Shown: piece after piece, positions 36,601 through 45,993 of the stretch | Position numbering within the stretch: position 1 is the stretch's first letter | How the letters are laid out: each line of letters starts with the position of its first letter | Origin: Muraenolepis orangiensis | Lineage: Eukaryota; Chordata; Actinopteri; Gadiformes; Muraenolepididae | DNA length: 64,000 bases | Assembly: GCA_027704905.1 (NCBI GenBank) | Contig: CM051004.1 | Span: 14,832,497 to 14,896,496, forward strand | Reading direction: 5' to 3' | Notes under the pieces: generated by a model | What the model was told of the DNA's origin: nothing | The model's input: only the letters and a program-made list of their open reading frames with translations | Databases searched by the model: none | Program-made: the position numbers and the translations under genes

Positions 36601-38606
36601 GACCCTAGTCCTGATTCTAAGATCAGCACTTCATTGAAGGACTCTATGATAGATGCATGCTGCTTCTCAGTGTACTCAAAGCGTTTTCCAAACACCAAAC
36701 AGCAGATGATGTTGGATACCGCCCTGGTCACCGGCAATTTAGGATCAATAGCCGCTCCTAACAATATTTGACACATAGACTGATCTTTTAACCTGTACAT
36801 TTAACTGTAAATTATATTACCATGCATTTTACTGCAACATTTGCACTCTGGTTAGATGCTAAATTATTGTCGCTGTACTTTACTTGTGCTGTGCAATGAC
36901 AATACATTTGAATGTAATCTAAAGTTGTAACATACACAGCTGGCAACCATTACAGCCTCTATAAGATAAAAACACTCAACTAGTAGGCCTACCTTGCTGC
37001 TCAGCAAAGACCCCAACCAGGTACTGGCACTCCTGCAGGATGGATGGTTCCAGACTCTTTTTACCCAAACCAAAGTCTCTGAGTGTCTGCAGCGCAAATC
37101 TTCTCTGCTGCCTCCAGTGGTTACCATTTGACAAAATCAAACCTGTTGAAAGCACTTAATAAATAACAATTTGCAGTCTGAAAGTTCAATGTTACCTTCT
37201 CTGCAACAAAAGTAAGCCCCTTTTAAAGATGTCACCCCTCCCACAAAGCTTAATAGTTATATAAGAAAACAATTCAAACATTTGGTAATACTTTAGATTG
37301 GCCTACAGCCCACAGCTTACAGTGTAATTACTCAGGAGTAATGGTCATTTATTGTACCAGCTTGTATGCACCAATATACTTATATAGATCAGTGGATTAG
37401 CCATGCTTTATGTTAACATGTGCCTTCATGCACATAACTCGAAAGTATTTCGAACGGAATTAATGAATGACACAAGATAGATCATTGCCTGATCATTGCC
37501 TAGCACGGGTCATGCTGTAGGCTGTAGGCTGTAGGCTGTAGGCTACTCATTCACAAGGACACAATCACAAGGACTAGGACCGTTTTTATCAACAGGCAGT
37601 GGGCCTACTGCCTCTAAACTGCCAGGAGTGCTGCCACTATCATAACATTGTTATCCATATTACATAACACTATCATACACTATCATACTTTTGCTGGACC
37701 TTCTGGACTCATTACGGTTACTGAATAAATGCTTTTTGCACAATTCAACATATAAATATATCATCCATCAGTCTTCTTTTTATTGTGTACAGCATTGTTA
37801 AAGTTATAGTATAGTGTAGGTTTAAAGTTAATTCAAAGGGCTGTAGGTATTATTGAAGAGTGAGAATATCAGGTTTTTTTTATTTCATTACAATTTTAGG
37901 TGTTTTATGCTTGGTTGTGCAACACTTTTGTCCTTGCTTCAAAAGTGCATGCATGTAAGTTGCTGTGAAAGCCAGCTATGTTTTTGTTGCTGCAATACAG
38001 AAAGATACTTAAGATATACATCATTTGGGTATAAAATGCAACACAATACCTTTAGTTCCAATCACATCAGATATAAATGGTAGTCTTGGGCGATCTTCAT
38101 AGTCTTCCCCTTTCAGGACGAAGGCTTCTCTTATAAGCTTGTATCCGTTGATAACCACAACCCTTCCATCCATGATTCGAAGACTAAAAATTGGTCCATA
38201 TTTCTCAGCAAACTAAAAGAAAACGTATTAATGATGATTCAAGATTCAAGATGTTTTGATTGCAAGTACAATGGAATGCCCCCCCCCCTTCCCATTTTCT
38301 TTAACAGTGGCAAAACGTACAGAAACAACATAGGGTCAGCCAATAAAGACCATGAATTGAAAGTTTAAAAATATAGACTTTAACTGTTAGAAATAAGTGT
38401 GTTACCTGGGTAAAATTCAGATGTAGTTTGGAGGGCTCGACCCGGTGTATGTCCCCAATAATAGGAAGAGACCAGGGTCCCGGAGGGAAATTCCAGGGGG
38501 TTCTATGCTTTAAATAGTCAGCAAGGATCAAGAAAATAAAGATGAATATTAAAACACCACTCGTGTCCATCCACTCCAGAGCTAATATTTCAGAAAACAC
38601 AGCCAT
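33398..38606 (-). CDS. Cytochrome P450 family 2 (CYP2J-like), array copy 1
   Basis: A microsomal haem monooxygenase. Nine exons: 38406-38606, 38050-38212, 36993-37142, 36597-36757, 36325-36501, 35964-36102, 35567-35754, 35331-35472, 33398-33573. Sizes of 163, 150, 161, 177, 188 and 142 nt match the classic CYP2 exon pattern. The joined frame is open for 498 residues. Features: N-terminal membrane anchor (about residues 14-30, SGVLIFIFIFLILADYL), proline hinge FPPGPWSLPIIGD, C-helix W131-x3-R135, I-helix AGTETT (307-312), ExxR at E364-R367, and haem loop FSAGKRVCLG with Cys445. Motifs such as DFGLGKKSLE, LPGPH, RMGNIIPLN and GEQLARMELYLFFTSLLQRF are closest to CYP2J-type proteins. Substrate cannot be inferred. 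A candidate AATAAA lies at 33151-33156. Intron 8 holds a hAT relic and a GT tract. Nothing looks broken. Confidence 0.93.
33582..33631. repeat. (CA)n tract at the CYP2 copy 1 exon 9 acceptor
   Basis: About 50 bp; (GT)n in transcript sense, separated from exon 9 only by CCTCGTAG. Confidence 0.97.
33690..34732 (+). mobile_element. hAT relic in intron 8 of CYP2 copy 1
   Basis: Plus strand. A degenerate tandem stretch (AGTATTAGCATGATAA-like units, 33765-33955) is followed by a transposase C-terminal piece at 34163-34393. That piece encodes AKIVLPVSSVPAERGFSLQN and TSLRSRLEEERVT, the hAT dimerisation region. It ends near 34732 in the reverse complement of CAGGGTTTCTGCTAGGAC. Shared by all three CYP2 copies, so it predates the duplications. 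The left end is not defined. A short deletion (TATACCCTGGCTACACTGG, compared with copies 2 and 3) shifts the frame. Confidence 0.7.
36772..36920 (+). mobile_element. LINE 3' tail in intron 3 of CYP2 copy 1
   Basis: CATTTGCACTCTGGTTAGAT, TTACTTGTGCTGTGCAATGA and AATGTAATCTAAAG; related to 12145-12295 and present in all three copies. Confidence 0.6.
37577..37700 (+). mobile_element. Rex1-like LINE 3' fragment in intron 2 of CYP2 copy 1
   Basis: TTTTTATCAACAGGCAGTGG and CTGCCAGGAGTGCTGCCACT resemble the 3' end of the fragment at 21302-21840. Counterparts lie at 52506 and 63838. Confidence 0.6.
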
Positions 38607-38790
38607 TTGTTATTTTCAGTGTCTGGTTGTATCGTTGTATCAAGAATGGAAGCCTTTGCTGACAGAAGATATTTGAGACCTGCATCCGGAACAAAGTCTA
38701 TATGTGTTGACCAGGTGCACAAATAAGGCCACATGTCAATACTGCCGTAATAAAATGTACATTTGATGAAGAGATATGAATCATTCAGCA

Positions 38791-38809
38791 TTTTTATACA
38801 CTATTTATA
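38791..38809 (-). promoter_or_regulatory. Candidate TATA elements of CYP2 copy 1
   Basis: On the minus strand TATAAATAG (38801-38809) and TATAAAAA (38791-38798) stand about 190 bp before the start codon. Copy 2 keeps only the TATAAAAA form (53735-53742) because the ATACACTATT unit is not duplicated there. Inferred from consensus only. Confidence 0.35.
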
Positions 38810-38946
38810 CACTATTCTATAAGTCTTTATTTTTATTTTTTATTTTTATTGTCTGAATGCATGATGTTTTTGCAATTAGGCAAATCTGAAGCAAATTGTT
38901 GCACATTGTATTGCTTTCACCTGTGTGCAGATTTGTTTTTATAGAA

Positions 38947-38950
<4 letters not shown>

Positions 38951-39001
<51 letters not shown>
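38951..39001. repeat. (CA)n tract upstream of CYP2 copy 1
   Basis: About 51 bp, roughly 345 bp before the start codon. The copy 2 counterpart is at 53879-53937. Confidence 0.97.
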
Positions 39002-39004
<3 letters not shown>

Positions 39005-39354
39005 CTGTAAATCTAACAAACCCTTTATCAATTTTCTTAGTTGTGGCAGTGTTGCTTACACCACACCTATGTCAGCCTGGTATGTTCTATGGTGTTTAAT
39101 ATTAAAAGTTAGCAAACTCACTAGAGTGTTAGGGTCAGGTGTTGACTTGCACTTTGTCTAAGTGGCATACTGAAAAGTTCAAATGAACCAGAAGGCAATG
39201 CATTTATTTACTGTAAACAAGTTAACCACTTGAATGGGCTACTTGCACAAACACGTTCTACTTAATACGACTTAATGCTGCTCGACTGTTTCCAACTTCG
39301 ACATTCTTCACCCGGTGTTTACAAGAGCTCCGAAAGTTGAACATCACCGATGTT

Positions 39355-41294
39355 CAGGGGCGGCGCCAGGGGGGAGCTAGGTGGTGCTGAAGCACCCCCC
39401 AGGATTGCCAAAGCACCCCTTAAGCACCCCCAATAAATATGTGTTTTAAAAAAAAAAAATCCCAGCAATCCTGGCTACCCTGCGTGACATCATCGGCCTG
39501 TCAAATCTACACCGGAGGACAGAGGCGAGAGCTCTCAGTGCAATCATCGACGAGACATTTGTTGTACATCTCATTATTTTCGAGGATGTATTCAGAACAA
39601 CCAAGTTCATGTCGGATTAGCTTCAGTCCGCCACTTTTGATCTTGAAGCGGCAGATGATCTGGCCCAGTCTGTTACCATTGCCATATCTGAAAAGCGGAC
39701 AGAGGACAAGTGGAGGGAAATCCGAAATGAAGCAGAAAGTCTGTGCGTGAACGCAGGAATTGCACCACAGACGCAACGTGAGAGAAGGCGGGCTCAAACA
39801 TCTCGACATCTGGAGGGGTTTGTAGTGGAAGCCCCGTTAGAAAGAGCACGCTTGGACACAGATGACCTTAGAACACACTCGTTCTATCCTGTTATAGACA
39901 GGTTGTTAATGGAGATGAAACGTCGCTTTTCAACAGAAACCAATGAAGTACTGAGAGGTGTGTCCGCCCTGAGCCCCAAACACACATCATTTCTAGACAA
40001 AAAAATGATACTGTACCAAGTTCGCCGGCTGTTGCAAAGAAAAGAAGAACAGGGACATACTATCTCCAGCACCAAGGAGATTCTATCCCTCATGAGGCTA
40101 TACAGAGATGCATTTATAGACTTGTACAAACTGATATGCATATCTCTGACACTTCCCGTGACCTCAGTGAGCTGTGAGCGCAGTTTTTCTTGTCTGCGTA
40201 GTTTGAAAAAATACCTGAGGAACACCAGTGGGGACTCTCGAACCAGTAACCTGGCACTGTTGGCTATAAACACCGTGAGAACAAGGGCCCTGGACAGCGA
40301 CAAAATCATTGATGCGTTTGCCCTCAACCACAACAACAGACAAATTGTTTTGTTATGAAGACGTCTAATGGTAAGTGCTGATGATGATGCACCCCCTCTG
40401 TTGCCTATTATACATGTAATGCATTGATGGTTGAGGCAAACATTCTGACTGTTTATAGTTATTTCTATGTGGCCTACTTGTGTTTAATTTTATGTTCAGA
40501 GCCAGAGGTGTGTTAGGCTTGTGGACCTTACCCGCTGTAACAGTTGTAAATATGCAGTGGTGTTTCTTTGTACATCATTTAAATGAGTATAATCACACAA
40601 ATTCTGTGTTCTTCGTTTATTTATGTTCAATACCTGACAAGGTCGGAGATCAGTGGGCGGAACTTCTGAAATGTAGTCACTGTACTCTTCTTAAGATTCT
40701 TTTTGTGGGTACACCCCCCCTTTATAGTGTGTCCCTCACGTTTCCTCTTCCCTTTTTGTTTTTGTAAATGTTTCCACCTGAGAGGAGTCACTGTGAGGGA
40801 TACAAAATGTTATACTGATTTGTTATATCTGTTGTCAGCTTGTCAGTGATTAAAAGGAAATTGTCTAAACTGTATGCTGGCTCGGGTCTCATCCATTCAT
40901 GAACAACGCAAAACACAACGCAGAGACCGCTTAATGTTGCTCTCAAAGTGCACCAATTGATGCTTTTAACTTCAATATTTAAAAAAGAATCTTCACGGGG
41001 GGAGCATGGCCCCGGACCCTCCTAGAGGAGGGGAGGACCCTCCTAGAGGGGGGGAAGAACCGGTTACGTCCACTCCCCAAAATAGCACTTTACCCCTGCT
41101 TACACCTATATGCTGTGAGCTGATTATCGAGCCTTCATTGTAACAGTCGCGGGTGTACTGCGTGTGTGTTGCAGTAGAAAATTCCACTGTAGTGCCGGTG
41201 CATTAATGGGAAACCCTAAATGTTTCAGCACCCTCTATGAAACGTCAAGCTACCCCACAGCACCCCCTAGATAAAATCTCTGGCGCCGCCACTG
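39355..41294 (+). mobile_element. hAT element (ZMYM/hATC type) with 8-bp target duplication
   Basis: Ends CAGGGGCGGCGCCAG on the left and the inverse of CAGTGGCGGCGCCAG on the right. CCGATGTT is duplicated at 39347-39354 and 41295-41302, and the uninserted site is seen in the copy 2 region at about 54284 (CATCACCGATGTTCACCGG). The 1.94-kb element carries a 203-residue open frame (39747-40358) but not a full transposase. An internal deletion is likely, because intact relatives encode much longer proteins. Confidence 0.9.
39747..40358 (+). pseudogene. Truncated hAT transposase, dimerisation domain
   Basis: Contains SFYPVIDRLLMEMKRRFS and, after a deletion, ISLTLPVTSVSCERSFSCL and SRTSNLALLAINTVRTRALD. 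The S-x-E-R-x-F-S motif followed by LRN is typical of hAT C-terminal (hATC) domains of zinc-finger-MYM-like proteins. The catalytic core between them is missing, so it is not an autonomous transposase. Confidence 0.8.
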
Positions 41295-41714
41295 CCGATG
41301 TTCACCGGATTTGTAGGACGACCAAAAACCCAACAAGCAAGTTGGATAAAGGTTGTAAATTGTATGCGGCGTCATACATACACAACTAGGAAGGTAAGAA
41401 AACAATTAACTGACTGACTAACGCTAATGACGGTGTAACGCTAACAACACTTGTTATTTGTTTGTTATGTTTTTTTATTCAGTGTCCAATGAAGACAGAC
41501 TGTCAGGGTAGGTCGTGAGAGCCTTGTGCTACAGGACAGTGAGGAAGAGTGAGACACCACACAGTTTAAGTGTAAGCAGGAAGCTGTGTAACGTTGTTCA
41601 TCCTCGTTGAGTGGTGCTCAGTTCAGTGGAGCATTATAGCTAAGTTTATTCCTAAAGACTCACCAACTTGAATGTTTGCCTGTCTCCCTGTACATTGGTC
41701 AGATCATTTGATCA

Positions 41715-44700
41715 GGTCCATCCATCCATCCATCTTCTCCCGCTTATCCGTAGTCGGGTCGCGGAGGTAGCAGCTTCAGCAGGGGACTCCAAACTTCCCT
41801 CTCCCTGGCAACATCGACTAGCTCTGACTGGGGGATCCCGAGGCGTTCCCAGGCCAGTGTGGAGATGTAATCACCCCACCTGTACCTCGGTCTGCCCCGT
41901 GGTCTCTTCCCAGTTGGATGTGCCTGGAAAACCTCCCTCGGGAGGCGACCAGGAAGCATCCTTACTAGATGCCCGAACCACCTCAACTGGCTCCTTTCTA
42001 CGCGAAGGAGCAGCGGCTCTACTCCGAGTCTCTCACGAGTGACTGAGCTTCTCACCCTATCCCTCAGGGAGATACCAGCCACCCTCCTGAGGAAACTCAT
42101 TTTGGCCGCTTGTATTCGCGATCTCGTCCTTTCGGTCATTACCCATTGCTCATGGCCATAGGTGAGGGTAGGAACGAAGACTGATCGGTAGATCGAGAGC
42201 TTTGCCTTCTGGCTCAGCTCTCTTTTGGTTACAACGGTGCGCCAAAGTGCACCCAATACCGCTCCCGCTGCACCTATTCTCCTGCCAATCTCACGCTCCA
42301 TCCTCCCCTCACTCGAGAACAAGACCCCGAGATACTTGAACTCCTTCACTTGGGATAAGGACTCCCTCCCTACTTGGAGTAGACAATCCACCGGTTTCCT
42401 GCTAAGAACCATGGCCTCAGATTTGGAGGTGCTGATCCTCATCCCAGCCGCTTCACATTCTGCTGCAAACCGATCCAGTGAGTGCTGAAGATCACATACT
42501 GATGACGCAAACAGGACCACATCATCTGCAAACAGCAGCGATTCAATCCTGAGCCCACCATACTGAAACCCCTCCCCTCCATGACCACGCCTTGAAATCC
42601 TGTCCATGAAAATCACAAACAGGATGGGTGACAAAGCGCAGCGCTGGCGGAGGCCAACACCCACTGAGAACAGGCCTGACTTTGTACCGAGAATCCGGAC
42701 ACAGCTCTTGCTTTGGGAGTAGAGAGATTGGATGGCCCTCAACAGTGACCCCCGCACCCCATACTCCCGCAGCACCCCCCACAGTATTTCCCGAGGGCCC
42801 CGATCATATGCCTTCTCCAAATCTACAAAACACATGTAGACCGGATGGGCATACTCCCAAGCCCCCTCCAGGATCCTTGCAAGAGTGAAAAGCTGGTCCG
42901 TTGTTCCAACACCAGGGCGGAATCCACATTGTTCCTCTTCAATCTGAGGTTCGACATTCCAGCACCTTGGAGTAGACTTTCCCAGGGAGGCTGAGTAATG
43001 TGATACCCCTGTAATTGGCACACACCCTCTGGTCACCCTTTTTGAACAGAGGTACCACCACCCCCGTTTGCCACTCCTCAGGCACTGTCACAGACTTCCA
43101 CGCAATGTTGAAAAGACGGCCCCTCATGACAGCCCCTCAACACCCAGAGCCTTTAGCATTTCTGGACGGATCTCATCAATCCCTGGGGCTTTGCAACTGC
43201 GGAGATGTTTGACTTCCGTAGTGACTTCCTCCAGGGAGATTGATGTTTGCCGTCCTTCATCCTCCAGCTCTGTCTCTACCATTGAGGTTGTAGTTGGGTT
43301 AAGAAGTTCCTCAAAGTGTTCTTTCCACCGCCCGATCACCTCCTCAGTTGAGGTCAGCAATGTCCCACCCTTACTGTACACAGCTTGGATGGACCCACGC
43401 TTCCCCCTCCTGAGGCACCGGATTGTTTGCCAGAAACGCTTTGGTGCCGACTGAAAGTCCTTCTCCATGGCTTCTCCGAATTCCTCCCACACCCGCTGCT
43501 TTGCCTCCGCTACAGCCGAGGCTGCCGTCCTCTTGGCCTGTCGATACCTCGCAACTGAGTCCGGAGTCTCACAGGCTAACATAGCCCGGAAGGCCTCCTT
43601 CTTCAGCCGGACGGCTTCCCTGACCACCTGTGTCCACCACGAAGTCCGAGGGTTGCCGCCCCTTGAGGCACCAATGACCTTGAGGCCACAACTCTCAACC
43701 GCAGCTTCGGCAATAGAAGCTTTGAACAATGACCACTCTGGCTCAATGCCCTCAGCCTCCACAGAGATGCCCGAAAAATTCCGCCGGAGGTGTGAGTTGA
43801 AGGTCTCCCGGACAGGGGCATCCACCAGACGTTCCCAGTTCACCCGCACTACATGTTTGGGCTTACCAGGTCTGTCCAGAGGCTTCCCTCGCCATCTTAC
43901 CCAACTCACCACCAGATGGTGATCGGTTGACAGCTCTGCCCCTCTCTTCACCCGAGTGTCCAAAACATGCGGCCTCAGGCCAGATGATACGATAACAAAA
44001 TCGATCATTGACCTTCGGCCTAAGGTACTCTGGTACCATGTACACTTATGAGCATCCTTATGTTTGAACATGGTGTTTGTTATGGCCAATCCATGACTAG
44101 CACAGAAATCCAATAACAAAACCCCACTCCGGTTCAGATCAGGTAGGCCGTTCATCCCCAACACGCCCCTCCAAGTTTCCCCATCGTTACCCACGTGTGC
44201 GTTGAAGTCTCCCAGGAGGACTATAGAGTCCCCTTCCGGAGCCCCATGCAGGACTCCATCCAGGGTGTGCAAGAAGGCGGGATATTCCGAACTGTTGTTT
44301 GGTGCATAGGCACAAACAACAGTCCGATTTTCCCTCCCATGACCCTAAGGCGTAGGGAGGCGACCCTCTCGTCCACCGGGGTAAACTCCAACAAAGCGAC
44401 ACTCAGCCGGGGACTTGTTAGTATCCCCACACCCGCCCGGCGCCTCACACCCTGAGCAACTCCAGAGAAGGAAAGAGTCCAACCCCTATCCAGGAGTTTA
44501 GTTCCAGAGCCAGTGCTGTGCGTAGAGGTAAGCCCCACCAGATCTAATTGGTAGCGCTCCACCTCCCGCACAAGCTCAGGCTCCTTCCCCCCCAGAGAAG
44601 TGACATTCCACGTCCCCAAAGCCAGTCTCTGTTGGCTGGGTTTGGTCCGTTGATGCCCCCTGCCTTCACTGCCGCCTAACTGGCAGTGCACCCGACCCCA

Positions 44701-45054
44701 GCGGTTCTTCCCGTAGGTGGTGGGTCCGCGGGAAGGAGAAGTGGCCACGTTGCTTTTTTGGGCTATGCCCGACCGGGCTCCGTGGCTAACCCGGCCACCA
44801 GGCGCTCGCTTACGGGCCCTCTTTCCAGGCCTGGCTCCGGAAAGGGGCCCCGGGCTTCCTCCGGGCAGGGTATCCTCACTTCTTGATTGTTTGTCCATTG
44901 AAGTATTTGAACCATTCTTAGTCTGGCCCCTCCCCTGAGACCAATCTGCCATGGGAGACCCTACCAGGAGCACTAGGCTCCAGACAACACAGCTCTCAGG
45001 TTCACAGGGACACCCAAACCTCTCCACCACGATAAGGTGATGGTTCCCGGAGAG
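41715..45054 (-). mobile_element. Nearly full-length non-LTR retrotransposon (RTE-like)
   Basis: Minus strand, bounded by a 10-bp target duplication CATTTGATCA (41705-41714 and 45055-45064). The empty site lies at 54674-54683 downstream in the array. The 5' end near 45050 reads GAACCATCACCTTATCGTGG, a conserved start I recognise from other fish copies. The 3' end is a GATG microsatellite tail (41716-41733). Three overlapping open stretches in different frames (44221-45057, 43124-44272, 41744-43036) together hold endonuclease and reverse transcriptase, so at least two frameshifts have occurred. Confidence 0.9.
41744..43036 (-). pseudogene. LINE reverse transcriptase region
   Basis: 430 open codons: EEEQCGFRPGVGTTDQLFTL, CFVDLEKAYDR, GLRQRCALSPILFVIFMDRI, SLLFADDVVLFASS (catalytic Asp pair intact), VKEFKYLGVLFSSEGRMERE, RWFGHLVRMLPGRLPREVF and GDYISTLAWERLGIP. 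GLRQR replaces the usual GLRQG at the turn before CxLSP. The C-terminal LRWFGHLVRM plus GRP..R box recalls the RTE clade, but I am not sure of the clade name. Confidence 0.85.
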
Positions 45055-45057
45055 CAT
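43124..45057 (-). pseudogene. LINE endonuclease region (frameshifted)
   Basis: Frame one (44221-45057) includes LALGTWNVTSLGGKEPELVR and GLTSTHSTGSGTKLLDRGW. After a shift, frame two (43124-44272) continues with SIVLLGDFNAHVG, KCTWYQSTLGRRSMIDFVIV and LSTDHHLVVSWVRW. The GDFNAH and SDH-like (STDHHLV) boxes belong to apurinic endonuclease-type LINE nucleases. The linker ends in LRSCKAPGIDEIRPEMLKAL, the usual entry to the reverse transcriptase. Confidence 0.85.
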
Positions 45058-45761
45058 TTGATCAAGTTAATAAGGATAAGGTGGAAACGTGTTTGGGTGA
45101 TCAGAAACATATTTACACAAGTTAACACTGCTAATATACACCATCTAAGGCATAATAGTCATCAAGGAAGGTTATTCAAGTTTGTTTGAGTAGGGAGAGA
45201 ATGTAAAGCTAAGGATTTAGCAGGGTAGGCATCGTCTAGGAGCATGGTTCAGTAACAATAACTGTTCTACTCATAATAACCTACTAATTAAACTAATTAA
45301 AACATGTTTTATTTTGATGTTCAGAGGTCACACAATCGAGGAAGGAAAATATATGCCCACTTATGGTTTACACTAGTGATAACATTGTATAATAACTTCT
45401 CTGATAACGATCAACACAATAACAAAAAAGTGCTGCTTATGGAACAATTATTAGTATCTTTCTCTATTTCGTCAAATTTGACTTCTTTAACAATGTTATT
45501 CACACAAAACCAAACTTTATTTGGGTAAATGTGGTTTATAATCACAACGATATGTCACAGAATTATAGGTAAGTCATTATGGAAACAAGCATCAAAAAGA
45601 ATCAATCATCAAACAATGATTAAAAGATTCCCAAAATGTTATCATTCCATTATTATATATTATATATATTATATAATTGATATATTCCATTTCATACATG
45701 TCATGTATGGTCTGATGGTACCCAAGAGGTTAAATTACAATGGGAAGGCTTTGGAGAGGCT

Positions 45762-45943
45762 TCAACGTGGTGTGGCACACAGGCGGTAGGGTTTGGGACT
45801 GTGAGTGACCGAAAGTATGTAGTCCAGGCTGAGCTTTTCTCCCGGGGGAGCAGAGAAAGAAAACCTTTGAAGGAGGGAGGTGAAGAAAAGATAGAGCTCC
45901 ATTCTGGCCAGCTGTTCCCCAGGACACACACGCTTCCCTACGA

Positions 45944-45993
<50 letters not shown>

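Noticed and set aside
39355..41294. hAT open frame as a domesticated host gene
   Set aside because: Typical TIRs, a fresh 8-bp duplication and an empty site in the sister copy show an ordinary, internally deleted transposon.
43467..43922. Plus-strand open frames across 41.7-45 kb
   Set aside because: They are antisense shadows of the LINE endonuclease and reverse transcriptase on the minus strand.
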